Part shown: in pieces, positions 47,629 to 60,636 of the stretch
How positions within the stretch are numbered: the stretch's first letter is position 1
Layout: every line of letters starts with the position of its first letter
Source of the DNA: Allochromatium humboldtianum
GTDB taxonomy: Bacteria; Pseudomonadota; Gammaproteobacteria; Chromatiales; Chromatiaceae
Assembly (NCBI RefSeq): GCF_013385175.1
Contig: NZ_JABZEO010000014.1
Location: forward strand, 1 to 64,000
Length of the DNA: 64,000 bases
Direction of reading: 5' to 3'
Notes under the pieces: model-generated
Seen by the model: the letters and a program-made list of their open reading frames with translations, nothing else
What the model was told of the DNA's origin: nothing
Databases searched by the model: none
Translations under genes and position numbers: made by a program

Positions 47629-48489
47629 ATGAAGAAAACACCCCTTGCGCTCTTGCTGTGCACCCTGCTCGCCACCGGCGGCGCCATTGCCGAGGACAAG
47701 AAGGACACCGACTCGCCCGAGACCCTGATCGCCACCGTCAACGGCACCCCCTATCGGCTCGATGTGTTCCGCGTCTTCTTCATGGAGCGCCTCCAGGGAC
47801 GCCCGACCAACAATGACCCGGCGGTGCAGCAGCAGCTCTTCGACGAGTTCATGAACCTGATCGTCGCCTCGCAGGAAGGCGACCGCCGCAAACTCGAAGG
47901 CGAGCGCAACGTGGTCGCGGCGCTGGAACTCGAGCGCATGAAGGTGATGTCGAACGCCGCGCTCTCGGCGATGGCTGACGAGATCGAGCCGAGCGAGAAG
48001 GAACTGAAGGAAGCCTATGACCGGATCAAGGAGCAGGCCAGCCGCACCGAATACAAGGCCCGTCACATCCTGCTCAAGAGCGAGGACGAGGCCAAGAAGC
48101 TGATCAAGCAGCTGGACAAGGGTTCCAAGTTCGAGGATCTGGCCAAGAAGCACTCCGAGGGTCCGACCGGCAAGGATGGCGGCGATCTGGGCTGGTTCGA
48201 CCCGTCGCAGATGGTGGCGCCCTTCGCCGAGGCCGTGACCAAGCTGGAGCCGGGTTCCTACACCAAGGAGCCGGTCCAGACCCAGTTCGGCTGGCACATC
48301 ATCGAGCTTCAGGAGACCCGCAAGGCCGAGCCGCCGTCCTTCGAGGACGCCAAGCCGCAGCTGACCGCGCTCGTCAAGCGCCAGAAGCTCGGCGAGAAGC
48401 TCGCCGACATGCGTAACAACGCTATGGTGGATCTCAACGAGGACGTCGTGCGTCTGAAGGCCGAAGGCGAGGACGCCAAGAAGGACTGA
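47629..48489 (+). CDS. Periplasmic parvulin-type peptidyl-prolyl isomerase
   Basis: A 286-residue protein. A signal peptide ends near residue 22 (ATGGAIA). A SurA/PrsA-like N-terminal helical part is followed by a parvulin domain: YKARHILLKSEDEAKKLI, GGDLGWFDPSQMVAPFAEA and QTQFGWHIIEL. A charged helical tail ends the protein. It likely folds exported or outer-membrane proteins. ATG 47629 gives the signal peptide; ATG 47614 would lengthen it. A strong hairpin lies 15 bases after the stop. Confidence 0.9.
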   Translation: MKKTPLALLLCTLLATGGAIAEDKKDTDSPETLIATVNGTPYRLDVFRVFFMERLQGRPTNNDPAVQQQLFDEFMNLIVASQEGDRRKLEGERNVVAALELERMKVMSNAALSAMADEIEPSEKELKEAYDRIKEQASRTEYKARHILLKSEDEAKKLIKQLDKGSKFEDLAKKHSEGPTGKDGGDLGWFDPSQMVAPFAEAVTKLEPGSYTKEPVQTQFGWHIIELQETRKAEPPSFEDAKPQLTALVKRQKLGEKLADMRNNAMVDLNEDVVRLKAEGEDAKKD

Positions 48490-48504
48490 GGTCGACGATC
48501 GACA

Positions 48505-48539
48505 GCCTGGATGGGTTCGGCGGACGAACTCATCCAGGC
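48505..48539. terminator. Long stem-loop between convergent genes, possible bidirectional terminator
   Basis: Fifteen-bp arms GCCTGGATGGGTTCG and CGAACTCATCCAGGC, with one G-T pair, close on a five-base loop. There is no clear T run on either side. It sits between the parvulin gene and a minus-strand small frame. Confidence 0.5.
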
Positions 48540-48567
48540 CGGACGGCAATCCGGAAAGCGAAAACCG

Positions 48568-48767
48568 TCAGGCTTCCGGCTTGTCCCGCGCGGCGAGGAT
48601 GTTCTCGACCAATGGATAGACAGTCGTTTGCCCAAGGCTTCTTGGCCAATCCCTGCACGGCGGATGATTGCGCTTCTTGGCCCGACGAATCGCCTCGTCG
48701 ATCTGTGCCGAACTGATCTTCCGAATATCGATGCGGATCGGGCGGATACATGCGAGGGCGGACAGGT

Positions 48768-48771
<4 letters not shown>
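48568..48771 (-). CDS. Possible small protein of unknown function
   Basis: A 67-residue frame from a TTG at 48771 whose first bases overlap the stop of the gene upstream (TTGA). The composition looks protein-like in the middle ([18 protein letters not shown]) but there is no ribosome site and no family match that I recognise. It may be a remnant, or not translated. Confidence 0.3.
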
Positions 48772-52001
<3,230 letters not shown>

Positions 52002-52229
52002 TCGAATGCTTAATGTTTGATGGAATTTTTACGATGTCATGTGAGGTCGCAAGTATACCCAAGGACCGCCGGTTTTTCGTTCAGATCCTCGATTCAACCA
52101 ATGCGTGTATGGAAATCAACCAAGTGCCGCCAGCATCTTAACCCAAGCCTCACCGCCTTGCCCGCCACCGTGCTGTGGAAAAACAGGTGATCCGGCGGGC
52201 ACGGCGCGGCTGAGGCAATCTCGCCCTTT

Positions 52230-52245
52230 TGTCGTGAATGACACA
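52230..52245 (+). promoter_or_regulatory. NifA upstream activator site
   Basis: TGT-N10-ACA (TGTCGTGAATGACACA), the NifA-binding consensus, 55 bases upstream of a sigma-54 promoter. The spacing is slightly short but within use. The rest of 52002-52299 shows no gene. Confidence 0.65.
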
Positions 52246-52300
52246 GGAGCTGGACGGGGGCAAAAGCCATAAGCCTCTGAATCGATGCAATAAATAAAAA

Positions 52301-52316
52301 TGGCTCGCTTTGTGCT
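52301..52316 (+). promoter_or_regulatory. Sigma-54 promoter of nifV
   Basis: TGGCTCG-N4-GTGCT keeps the essential GG and GC dinucleotides exactly ten bases apart, ending 33 bases before the nifV ATG. With the upstream NifA site it points to nitrogen-fixation control. Confidence 0.7.
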
Positions 52317-52349
52317 TAAAGCCTCGACAGAGGTCTTTCGGAGCGAGCC

Positions 52350-53504
52350 ATGTCGAACCCCCATCATCCAGTCATCATCAACGACACCACCCTGCGCGAC
52401 GGCGAGCAGTCGGCGGGCGTGGCCTTCTCACTCGACGAGAAGCTGGCCATCGCGCAGGGACTCGACGCGCTCGGCGTCCCGGAGCTGGAGATCGGCATTC
52501 CGGCGATGGGCGAGGAGGAGCGCGAGTCGATTCGCGCCGTGGCCGCACTTGGACTCTCGTCCCGGCTCATGGTCTGGACCCGGATGCTGGTCGACGACAT
52601 CGCGCAGTGCCGTGATCTCGGGGTGCAGCTGGCCGATCTCTCCATTCCGCTCTCAGATCAGCAGATCGCGCGCAAGCTCGGGCGCGATCGGGACTGGGTG
52701 CTGGCCCAGATCGCGCGCAAGGTCCGTCTGGCCCTGGATCTGGGGCTGGAGGTCTGTGTCGGCGGCGAGGATGCCTCGCGCGCCGATCCTGAATTCCTGT
52801 GGCGTGCGGCTGAGACTGCCCAAGCGGCCGGTGCGCGACGCTTCCGCTTCGCCGACACGGTCGGGCTCATGGATCCCTTCAGTCTCTACGAGCGTTTGCG
52901 CGCGCTGCGCGTCCGCGTCGATCTGGAGATCGAGATGCATGCCCACGACGATCTCGGGCTGGCGACCGCCAACACCCTCGCTGCGGTTCGCGCCGGTGCG
53001 ACCCATGTCAACACCACGGTCCATGGTCTCGGCGAGCGGGCCGGAAACGCGGCGCTCGAAGAGGTCGTCATGGGTCTCAAGCATGTCCACGGGTTCGACT
53101 GCGGTGTCACCCTGAAAGGCTTTTCCAGCCTCTCGACCCTGGTCGCCCAAGCGTCCGGCAAGCCGATCGCCTGGCACAAGAGTCTGGTCGGCGCTGGGGC
53201 TTTCACGCACGAGGCCGGCATCCATGTCGATGGTCTGATCAAGGATCCGCTGAATTATCAGGGCGTCGATCCGGCCGAACTCGGACTCAACCATCGGCTG
53301 GTGCTCGGCAAGCACTCGGGTCGACACGCCGTACAGCGCGTCTATGCCGAGAGCCTGTGCTTCGAACTCGATCAGGAGCAGGCCGAGCGCCTGCTGCCGC
53401 TGGTACGCCGCTTCGTCACCGAGACCAAGCGCAGTCCCGAGACCGGCGACCTGCGCCGCTTCCTCGCCGAGATCGGCCATCCGCAAACGGCGCGACTGCA
53501 ATGA
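52350..53504 (+). CDS. nifV: Homocitrate synthase NifV
   Basis: A 384-residue enzyme of the isopropylmalate/homocitrate synthase family. It condenses acetyl-CoA and 2-oxoglutarate to homocitrate, a ligand of the nitrogenase FeMo cofactor. Motifs are [17 protein letters not shown], the metal site [12 protein letters not shown] and [14 protein letters not shown]. The nif promoter elements upstream, and nifW, nifZ, nifM downstream, separate it from leuA. Start ATG 52350. Confidence 0.95.
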   Translation: MSNPHHPVIINDTTLRDGEQSAGVAFSLDEKLAIAQGLDALGVPELEIGIPAMGEEERESIRAVAALGLSSRLMVWTRMLVDDIAQCRDLGVQLADLSIPLSDQQIARKLGRDRDWVLAQIARKVRLALDLGLEVCVGGEDASRADPEFLWRAAETAQAAGARRFRFADTVGLMDPFSLYERLRALRVRVDLEIEMHAHDDLGLATANTLAAVRAGATHVNTTVHGLGERAGNAALEEVVMGLKHVHGFDCGVTLKGFSSLSTLVAQASGKPIAWHKSLVGAGAFTHEAGIHVDGLIKDPLNYQGVDPAELGLNHRLVLGKHSGRHAVQRVYAESLCFELDQEQAERLLPLVRRFVTETKRSPETGDLRRFLAEIGHPQTARLQ

Positions 53505-53552
53505 CGGGCGGCCTGCCGACGCCCGTGACCGCCCAACGACAGAGGTGATTCC

Positions 53553-53891
53553 ATGACCGACGACGACTTCGAACTTGACCTGAGCGAACTGACCAGCGCC
53601 GAGGACTTCCTGGAGTATTTCGGGATCGATTACGTGCCGTCCGTGGTGCAGATCAATCGACTGCACATCCTGCAACGCTTCCACGACTATCTCGATCAGG
53701 TCGACGAGATGCCGGACTCGGTCCAGGCCAAGTGGGCGCTGTATGCCGACCGGCTGCGCGCGGCCTATCAGGACTTCGTCACCTCGGACGCGCGTACCGA
53801 GAAGGTCTTCCGGGTGTTCCGGATGCACGAGCCGCGCCGGGTAGCCATCCCGCTCAACGACCTGATGGAGAGCCGCCCCCATGCGACCTGA
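53553..53891 (+). CDS. nifW: Nitrogenase-stabilizing/protective protein NifW
   Basis: A 112-residue protein with the NifW core: LTSAEDFLEYFGIDYVPSVV, NRLHILQRFHDYL and a FRVFRMHEP motif. NifW helps MoFe protein maturation or protects it from oxygen. It follows nifV by 48 bases, and its end overlaps nifZ by 11 bases. Confidence 0.95.
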   Translation: MTDDDFELDLSELTSAEDFLEYFGIDYVPSVVQINRLHILQRFHDYLDQVDEMPDSVQAKWALYADRLRAAYQDFVTSDARTEKVFRVFRMHEPRRVAIPLNDLMESRPHAT

Positions 53892-54366
53892 ATATGAGTA
53901 TGGCGACGAGGTGCGGGTGCTGCGCAACGTGCGCAACGACGGCACCTATCCGGGCGAGCCGACCGGCGCGTTGCTGATCCGGCGCGGCAGCACCGGCTTC
54001 GTGCGCGATGTCGGCACCTTTCTACAGGATCAGCTCATCTATTCGGTGCATTTTCTCGACAGCGACCGCATCGTCGGTTGCCGGGCCGAGGAACTCCAAC
54101 GCGCCGACGAACCCTGGATCCCGAGCCGTTTCGAGTTCCGCGATCAGGTCGCCGCCCGCTTGCCGCTCGGACTCCAGGGGCGTGTCCTGGTCGAGGCCGG
54201 CGAGGTCGGCGAGGTGATCCGCGTCCTACGCGACCATCCGGGCGGCGTGGCCTATCACGTCCATTTCCCCGATCGCAACACCCTGATCGTGCCCGAGACC
54301 GCCCTGACCGAACCCGAGACCCCAACCGCCGGCGCGTCGGCCGAGGCCGATGGCGTAGCGCTGTGA
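53881..54366 (+). CDS. nifZ: NifZ, two-repeat form
   Basis: A 161-residue protein with two copies of the NifZ domain. Copy 1 is at about 4-75 (YGDEVRVLRNVRNDGTYPG, IYSVHFLDSDRIVGCR) and copy 2 at about 85-145 (GLQGRVLVEAGEVGEV, AYHVHFPDRNTLIVPE). It acts in MoFe P-cluster maturation. The start overlaps nifW by 11 bases, and nifM begins eight bases after its stop. Confidence 0.92.
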   Translation: MRPEYEYGDEVRVLRNVRNDGTYPGEPTGALLIRRGSTGFVRDVGTFLQDQLIYSVHFLDSDRIVGCRAEELQRADEPWIPSRFEFRDQVAARLPLGLQGRVLVEAGEVGEVIRVLRDHPGGVAYHVHFPDRNTLIVPETALTEPETPTAGASAEADGVAL

Positions 54367-54374
54367 TCCGAGGC

Positions 54375-55265
54375 ATGAGCGAGTATCCCGAGATGAACCA
54401 GGCTGTCAGCGAACATCGCCCCACCCCGCCGGCTGAGTATCGTTACCATCGGCTGCGTGCCGCCGCCGAGCGGTTTCAGACCGCCGTGGATGCCCTGGAG
54501 ACGGCACAACGCCTCGAAGTCGAGCGTCTGGCCGAACGGACCTGGGCGCTCGAGTCACGGGTGCTGGCGACGGAAGAAGCGCGCGACACCCTGATTTCCG
54601 AGCGACGTCTCGACGAGGCGCTGGCCGAGGTGCAGCGACGTTACCCGGATGCGGGCGAATTTCAGGAGGATCTGGCGCGTCATGGACTCGATGAGGCGAC
54701 GCTACGCCGGGCATTGCGTCGTGAGCTGATCTTCGATGCCGTGATGACGCGGGTCGGAGCGCGCGCCGAGGCCGTCAGCGAGGAAGAGGTGCGGCAGTTC
54801 CATGCCGAGCACGCCGAGCGTTTTCAGATCCCGGAGCGACGCACGGCGCGCCATATCCTGATCACCATCAACAGCGATTATGCCGAGAACAGCCGCGAGG
54901 CGGCGCGTACCCGTATCGACGCGATCGCCGAGGAAGTCCAGGCAGATCCGCAGGCCTTCGGCCAACTCGCGCGCCGTCATTCCGAATGCCCGACGGCGAT
55001 GGAGGACGGGCGTCTCGGCGCCCTGCCACGCGGACGGCTCTATCCCGAACTCGATGCAGCGCTCTTTGCGCTCGACGCCGGTCAGGTCAGCGGCGTGCTG
55101 GAGTCCGAGGTCGGCTTCCACCTACTCTGGTGTGAGTGCATCGAGCCAGCGCGCACGGTCGATCTCGATCAGGCCCGTGAGCAGATCCGCACCCGGCTCG
55201 AAGCCCAGCGCCGGCACGACTGCCAGAAAGCCTGGATCGCACGGTTGAGCCGCGCCGACGCCTAG
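54375..55265 (+). CDS. nifM: NifM, parvulin-type nitrogenase maturation isomerase
   Basis: A 296-residue protein. A helical N-terminal half is followed by a parvulin domain (about 150-280): RRTARHILITINSDY, MEDGRLGALPRGRLYPELD and SEVGFHLLWCE. NifM is needed for active Fe protein (NifH) in several diazotrophs. ATG 54375 is used; ATG 54393 is possible, and the longer frame upstream is a nifZ shadow. The stop lies four bases from the convergent hemerythrin-like gene. Confidence 0.9.
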   Translation: MSEYPEMNQAVSEHRPTPPAEYRYHRLRAAAERFQTAVDALETAQRLEVERLAERTWALESRVLATEEARDTLISERRLDEALAEVQRRYPDAGEFQEDLARHGLDEATLRRALRRELIFDAVMTRVGARAEAVSEEEVRQFHAEHAERFQIPERRTARHILITINSDYAENSREAARTRIDAIAEEVQADPQAFGQLARRHSECPTAMEDGRLGALPRGRLYPELDAALFALDAGQVSGVLESEVGFHLLWCECIEPARTVDLDQAREQIRTRLEAQRRHDCQKAWIARLSRADA

Positions 55266-55269
55266 CGCT

Positions 55270-55716
55270 TCAAGCCGCGGCCTGTTCCTTCTCGTCGAGC
55301 TTGCGGATCAGCGGATAGAGATACTCGGTCTCGCGCTGCAGGCGATCCATGACCAGGGCGAACATCTGTTCGGTATCCTGCACGAAGGAGGCGTGATCGC
55401 TGATCGTCAGCGAGTGGCGTTTCTCCGAACACCATTGTTTGACATAGGCGCCGAAGATGCGCTTGATCTCGGTCGAGCCGGACAGGAAGCGGTTGGCGGT
55501 ATTCTTGACCGACTGGTCCGGATAGGACAGGAGCTTGCCGCAGAGATCGCGGTCGACGACCTCCATGTGCTCGCGTACATGGTTGGTCAGATCGAAGAAG
55601 ACGTTACAGGTGACATCGGTATCACACATGGAACGCTCCCGGACCAGATAGAGGAAGACGTTCGAGAGCTCAGTGATCTTGTGGTTCTGAGCGTGTAATT
55701 GTTCGAAAGCGACCAT
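55270..55716 (-). CDS. Hemerythrin-like (HHE) domain protein
   Basis: A 148-residue four-helix protein with His and acidic residues at hemerythrin-type places: LHAQNHKITELSNVFL, HVREHMEVVD, SDHASFVQDTEQMF and RETEYLYPLI. A diiron centre could bind O2 or NO. A GGAGGAG site precedes the ATG. It is convergent with nifM, so a role in guarding nitrogenase against O2 or NO is plausible, though inferred. One or two ligands of classical hemerythrin are not obvious. Confidence 0.75.
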   Translation of the reverse strand: MVAFEQLHAQNHKITELSNVFLYLVRERSMCDTDVTCNVFFDLTNHVREHMEVVDRDLCGKLLSYPDQSVKNTANRFLSGSTEIKRIFGAYVKQWCSEKRHSLTISDHASFVQDTEQMFALVMDRLQRETEYLYPLIRKLDEKEQAAA

Positions 55717-56086
55717 GTCGAGACTCCTCCTGCCGAACGGTGGATAGCGGGGTGGTATTTTGGTGATCTTCCGCGGGGATGCGGCCCCTTGCGGGATGGG
55801 GCGATGGTACAGGTCACGTTTGACGAAGAAGGGGGTCGCGACTCAAGTAAACCACCATGTCTTCTGCATTTTACGTCAAACCCAGGGATGAATACAGATT
55901 ACCCATAATCAATATTTGTTTTGTGCCGATCTGCAAAACACAGGCGCCGGACAGATCGCCCCGGCCCCGAGAGCCTATAGCAGACACAGCTTAGACCAAG
56001 GCTCGTCCAGTATCTCCACGGGCACGATAACAGTTAAACTTGATCCGTATCCACAAGCTATGTCTCGCCCAAGGAGCGATCAACTC
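55717..56086. other. Intergenic region, no gene seen
   Basis: A 370-bp stretch between the hemerythrin-like gene and the Trm112-like gene. It should hold both promoters. I saw no consensus sigma-54 site or NifA box for the minus-strand gene. Confidence 0.4.
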
Positions 56087-56278
56087 ATGCTCGACAAGAA
56101 ACTCCTCGACATCCTCGTCTGCCCGGTCACCAAGGGTCCGCTGATCCTCGACAAGGCGCGCGGGGAACTCATCTCGCTGTCGGCCCAGCTCGCCTACCCC
56201 ATCCGTGACGACATCCCCATCATGCTGGAGGACGAAGCACGGCGACTGACGCTGGAAGAACTCGACAGCTATCGTTGA
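56087..56278 (+). CDS. Trm112-like (YcaR/UPF0434) small protein
   Basis: A 63-residue protein matching the family from end to end: [40 protein letters not shown] and [13 protein letters not shown]. Homologues include E. coli YcaR and Trm112 zinc-binding adaptors; this one keeps only a single cysteine in the first motif, like most bacterial members. The ATG at 56087 follows AAGGAG. The longer frame upstream is an artefact. Confidence 0.92.
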   Translation: MLDKKLLDILVCPVTKGPLILDKARGELISLSAQLAYPIRDDIPIMLEDEARRLTLEELDSYR

Positions 56279-56353
56279 AGCGGCCACGGGCGGACGGGTT
56301 CGTCCAGTCACCCGCCTGCCCATGTTCTCAGGTGCGATCCGACTCGACGCGAC

Positions 56354-59134
56354 TCAATGGGCGATGACCAGCCGCAGCGCGTCGAGCCGCAGCGCGGTCC
56401 GGCTGAGCAGCGCGTCGAGCCGCTCGCGCCTGTGCCGCAGACGCGCGATCTCGTCGGGGCGCACCGTGGGGTTGACCTTCGCCAGCGCCGACAGACGTTC
56501 CAACTCGTCGCCGAGTGCCTGATGCATTCGCGTCCGCGCCTCCTGTTCCAAAGACTCAAGCGCCCCGTGCGCCAGCCCCTCGCCCCGCTCCAGCAGTTCG
56601 GCCAGACGTGATGCCTGTGAGGCGATCAGGGCGCGGGCGAGTTTGGAATTGTGGCCCAGACAATCACCGCGCAGACTCTCGTGCGCGATCTCCTCGGCGC
56701 GATCCCGCCCCTCTGCGTCGAGCAGTAGACGTACCAGTGTCGGCGGCAGGAAATGCTCGACCTGGAGTTCAGGCGGCGCCGGACACTCAGCGACATAGAG
56801 AATCTCCAGCAGCAGTGTCGCGCGCGTGAAGCGAGCGTCGTCCCGGATCAGGATCAGTGCCGCGCTGCCCAGCTCCGAGGCGGTCAGCAGCTCCATCGCC
56901 TCGCGGGTCATGGGATGCTCCCAGGTCAGGAACTCGCGGTCCTCGTGGGCGAGCGCCTGGGCGCGGTCGAAGGTCGCCGTCAGTCCATCCTCCGGCAGAC
57001 GCGGGAAGCTCTCATGGAGCATCTGCGGTCCGGGACGCACCACCAGCGAGCCGCCGGGGCCGGGTTCGTGCTCGACGCCGAAGGCATCCCAGAAGTCGGT
57101 CAGATAACCGACGACCGAGCGCTCGGCGTCGATGGCCGCGATCGACTCGACCAGAGCCGCGTCGCGTGTGAGCCGGTGCGAGTGCAGTTCGAGTAGCCGG
57201 TCGCGTCCGGCGGCCAGTTCGCCGCTGAGCTGGGTGGCGAGCGTTCGAGTCTCCGCGATCAAGGACTCGACCAGATCAGGATCGGCCAGGGCATGTCTCA
57301 ACCGCTCGCCCAGACGTTCGTGGACGACCGCCGCCGCTGGACACAGGTGCTCGAAAGCGCCCAGCCCCTCGGCATACCAGCGAAACAGCATCTCCATCGG
57401 TCCGCCGCGCAGATAGGGTACGTGCAGACGGATGGTCTGGGTCTGGCCGATGCGGTCGAGCCGACCGATGCGCTGTTCGAGCAGATCCGGCTCCAGCGGC
57501 AGATCGAACAGGATCAGGTGATGGACGAACTGGAAATTGCGGCCCTCGCTGCCGATCTCTGAACACAGCAGGATCTGGGCGCCATCCTCGACGGACGCGA
57601 AATAGGCGGCTGCCCGGTCGCGCTCGACGATCTCCATGCCTTCGTGGAAGACGGCGGCATGGAGGCCGGCACGCCGACGCAGGGCTTCGCGCAGTTCAAG
57701 CACTGTGCGCGCCTTGGCACAGATCAGCAGCGCCTTGGCCGGACGCAGGTCGCGCAGGGTCGCGATCAGCCAGTCGATGCGCGGATCGACCGCCTCCCAG
57801 CCGGGGCCGTGCGCATACTCGGGTGTCAGCCGCTCCAGCGGGTCTGCAAGCGCGCGGTAGGCGTCTGGCTCAGTCAACGGGTGAGCGATCAACTCGCGGC
57901 GCGGAAAGCCGGGGATGGTCGCGCGGGTGTTGCGAAAGAGCACGCGCCCGGTGCCATGACGGTCGATCAGTCGCTCGATGAGCGTTTCGCGATCCAGTCC
58001 CTCGATGTCGCCGAGCAGGGCGGCGAGCTGCGATCGGCCGGCGGCGTCGAGCGATTCGGCGTCGAGCAGTCGGGCGGCCAGTGCCGCGATGGGTGCATAG
58101 CGCGCTTCTTCCCCCAGAAACGCCGCCGGATCATGGAAGCGCGCCGGGTCGAGCAGGCGCAGACGCCCGAAATGACCGGCACGCCCCAGTTGCTCGGGGG
58201 TGGCCGTCAGCAGCAGTACCGAGGGAATCCGGCTCGCCAGCGCCTCGACCAGCCGATAAGCCGGACTGGCCTCAGTCTCGCTCCAGGTCAGGTGATGCGC
58301 CTCGTCGACGATCAGCAGATCCCAGGGGGTTTCCAATACCGCCCGCTCCGCTAAGGGTGACTCGACCAGCCATTCCAGCCCGCAGAGCACGCGCTGTTCG
58401 GACAGGAAGGGATTGTCGTCCCGGATCGACTCGAAGCGCTCCTGATCGAACAGCGCCGGCGCCAGATTGAAACGTCGGCGCATCTCGACCAGCCATTGAT
58501 GCAGCAGCGGCTCGGGGGTGAGGATCAACACCCGCCGCGCCCCGCCGTTGAGTCGCATCCGGTGCAGGATCAGTCCGGCCTCGATGGTCTTGCCCAGGCC
58601 CACCTCGTCGGCCAGCAGCACGCGCGGTGCCTCGCGCCGCGAGACCTCGGCGGCGATATGCAGCTGATGCGGAATGAGCGCCACGCGCGCGCCGACCAGA
58701 CCCTGGGTCGGCGAGCCGGACGCGCGCATCCCCTGGAGCCAGGTCCGGTAACGCAGTCGGAACCAGTGATCGCTGTCGAGCCGTGCGGCGAGCAGTCGCT
58801 GTCCCGGACGGTTGAAACTCAGACGATCGTCGAGCTCGGCCTCGGACATCTCGTGGATCAGCCCGGATGAGTCTTCACCGCGATAGATGATGAGTCCCTG
58901 CTCGGTCCGCGCCTCGAGAACCCGTAGCTCACGCCCGGCCCGGTCGCGGATACGTTCGCCGCGACCGACCACCAGCCGTGCCAGCGGGGCTTCGTCCCGC
59001 GCGTAGAGCCGTGTCTCGCCGGTCGCCGGGTAGGCGATCTTGACATGACGGCCCTCGACGGCCTCGACCAGACCGAGTCCCAACTCGGTCTGGGTCTCAC
59101 TCAACCAGCGCTGGCCGGGTATGAAATCTTGCAT
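56354..59134 (-). CDS. rapA: RapA (HepA), RNA polymerase-associated SWI2/SNF2 ATPase
   Basis: A 926-residue protein. The N-terminal Tudor-like part (IPGQRWLSETQTELGLGLV) is followed by an SNF2 ATPase with Walker A LLADEVGLGKTIEAGLIL, DEAH box IVDEAHHL, and helicase C-motifs LCSEIGSEGRNFQFVHHL and RIGRLDRIGQTQTI. RapA recycles RNA polymerase. ATG 59134 gives the standard start; it lies five bases after the garA stop, so the two may share a transcript. Confidence 0.95.
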   Translation of the reverse strand: MQDFIPGQRWLSETQTELGLGLVEAVEGRHVKIAYPATGETRLYARDEAPLARLVVGRGERIRDRAGRELRVLEARTEQGLIIYRGEDSSGLIHEMSEAELDDRLSFNRPGQRLLAARLDSDHWFRLRYRTWLQGMRASGSPTQGLVGARVALIPHQLHIAAEVSRREAPRVLLADEVGLGKTIEAGLILHRMRLNGGARRVLILTPEPLLHQWLVEMRRRFNLAPALFDQERFESIRDDNPFLSEQRVLCGLEWLVESPLAERAVLETPWDLLIVDEAHHLTWSETEASPAYRLVEALASRIPSVLLLTATPEQLGRAGHFGRLRLLDPARFHDPAAFLGEEARYAPIAALAARLLDAESLDAAGRSQLAALLGDIEGLDRETLIERLIDRHGTGRVLFRNTRATIPGFPRRELIAHPLTEPDAYRALADPLERLTPEYAHGPGWEAVDPRIDWLIATLRDLRPAKALLICAKARTVLELREALRRRAGLHAAVFHEGMEIVERDRAAAYFASVEDGAQILLCSEIGSEGRNFQFVHHLILFDLPLEPDLLEQRIGRLDRIGQTQTIRLHVPYLRGGPMEMLFRWYAEGLGAFEHLCPAAAVVHERLGERLRHALADPDLVESLIAETRTLATQLSGELAAGRDRLLELHSHRLTRDAALVESIAAIDAERSVVGYLTDFWDAFGVEHEPGPGGSLVVRPGPQMLHESFPRLPEDGLTATFDRAQALAHEDREFLTWEHPMTREAMELLTASELGSAALILIRDDARFTRATLLLEILYVAECPAPPELQVEHFLPPTLVRLLLDAEGRDRAEEIAHESLRGDCLGHNSKLARALIASQASRLAELLERGEGLAHGALESLEQEARTRMHQALGDELERLSALAKVNPTVRPDEIARLRHRRERLDALLSRTALRLDALRLVIAH

Positions 59135-59139
59135 GGGCG

Positions 59140-60525
59140 TCAAGTTTTGGACTGCCCAGGACGGCGCACCGGCACCTTCAGCGTCACCAGCTCCTCGGCA
59201 CTGCACGGATGGATGGCGACCGTGTTGTCGAGATCGGCCTTGGTCGCGCCCATCTTCACCGCCACGCCGAAGCCCTGCATCATCTCGTCGACGCCATCGC
59301 CGATCAGATGGATGCCGACCACCTTCTCGTCCTCACCGGCGCAGACCAGCTTCATCGCGGTCTTGGGGCCGTGCGCGTTGAGCGAGTAGCGCATGGGAGT
59401 GAAGCTGGTCTCATAGATCGTCAGCGTGTCGCCGTAGCGCTCGCGTGCCTCGGGTTCGGTCAGACCGACCTTGCCGATCGGCGGATGGGCGAACACCACC
59501 GTGGGCACGTTCTCATAGTCGAGCTTGAGTTCCGGCTTGTCGTTGAACAGCCGCTCGGCCAGACGCCGCCCGGCAGCGATCGCCACCGGCGTCAGCGGCT
59601 CGCGTCCGGCGATGTCGCCGATGGCATAGATGCCGGGGACAGTGGTGTTCTGATACGCATCGGTCGGGATGACGCCGCTACGCTCGACCGTGATCCCGGC
59701 CGCTTCCAGATTCAGCTCGCGCGTGTTGGGCGCGCGCCCGACGGCCCAGATGACCTGATCGAAGCCGGTCAGACGCTGACCGTCGCGTGCGGCCAGCACC
59801 AGCCCCTGTTCATCGCGCTCGATCCCGGCGACCTCGAATTGCAGGTGCATGTCGATGCCGTGCAGCTTCATGTTCTCGGCCAAGGTCTCGCTGATGAGCG
59901 GATCGAACAGCGCGAGCATCCGGTCTTCCAGCGCCACGATGGTGATCTCGGTGCCGAGCGCGCTCAGCACACCCGCCAGCTCCACGCCGATATAGCCGCC
60001 GCCGATGATGGCGACGCGCTTCGGCTGTTCGTCCAGCGCGAAGAATCCATCCGAGGTGATGCCCAGTTCGGCGCCCGGCATCCGCGGCACGATCGGCCGT
60101 CCGCCGGTGGCGATGACGATGTGGTCGGCGGTGTAGTGCTGATCGCCGACCGCGACCGTGCGCGCATCGACGAAACGCGCGAAGCCGTCGATCCGGGTGA
60201 GACCCAGGCGTTCGGCATAGCCGTCCCAGTAGCCGTTGATGTCGGCGATGTAGCGATTGCGGCCCGCGACCAGCTTGGCCCAGTCGAACCCCTGTGACTG
60301 CACCCGGACGCCATAGTCGGGCGCATCCGCGACCGCCGCCGCCAGATTGGCCGCATACCACATCACCTTCTTGGGCACACAGCCGACGTTGACACAGGTG
60401 CCGCCCAGTTTGGCGCCCTCGATCAGGGCCACGCGCTTGCCGAACTGCGCCGCTTTCTCGGCGACCGCTAGGCCGCCGCTACCGCCGCCGATGGCGATCA
60501 GATCAAAATGCTGGCTCATAGTCAT
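59140..60525 (-). CDS. garA: Glutathione (amide) reductase, probably NADH-dependent
   Basis: A 461-residue FAD disulfide reductase with the redox pair Cys44/Cys49 in [13 protein letters not shown], the FAD motif [14 protein letters not shown] and the C-terminal His-Glu of HPCSAEE. Where E. coli Gor has two arginines that bind the NADPH phosphate, this protein reads VALEDRML, with neither arginine, so NADH preference is likely. That matches glutathione amide reductase of Chromatiaceae. The peroxiredoxin-glutaredoxin fusion lies just upstream. ATG 60525 or 60519. Confidence 0.88.
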   Translation of the reverse strand: MTMSQHFDLIAIGGGSGGLAVAEKAAQFGKRVALIEGAKLGGTCVNVGCVPKKVMWYAANLAAAVADAPDYGVRVQSQGFDWAKLVAGRNRYIADINGYWDGYAERLGLTRIDGFARFVDARTVAVGDQHYTADHIVIATGGRPIVPRMPGAELGITSDGFFALDEQPKRVAIIGGGYIGVELAGVLSALGTEITIVALEDRMLALFDPLISETLAENMKLHGIDMHLQFEVAGIERDEQGLVLAARDGQRLTGFDQVIWAVGRAPNTRELNLEAAGITVERSGVIPTDAYQNTTVPGIYAIGDIAGREPLTPVAIAAGRRLAERLFNDKPELKLDYENVPTVVFAHPPIGKVGLTEPEARERYGDTLTIYETSFTPMRYSLNAHGPKTAMKLVCAGEDEKVVGIHLIGDGVDEMMQGFGVAVKMGATKADLDNTVAIHPCSAEELVTLKVPVRRPGQSKT

Positions 60526-60560
60526 AATTCCTGTTTTTCAAAGCCGATGCCTGAACGCAA

Positions 60561-60602
60561 AAGGCTTCGGGCGACCGCCGGCTCGCGATCACCCGAAGCC
60601 TT
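60561..60602 (-). terminator. Stem-loop between garB and garA
   Basis: AAGGCTTCGGG and CCCGAAGCCTT form a perfect 11-bp stem with a 20-base loop. On the minus strand it lies 34 bases past the garB stop and is followed by only a few T residues, so it may attenuate rather than block readthrough into garA. Confidence 0.6.
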
Positions 60603-60636
60603 GTTAGGTTAAGGCCAGAGCGGATTCAGCGTGATT

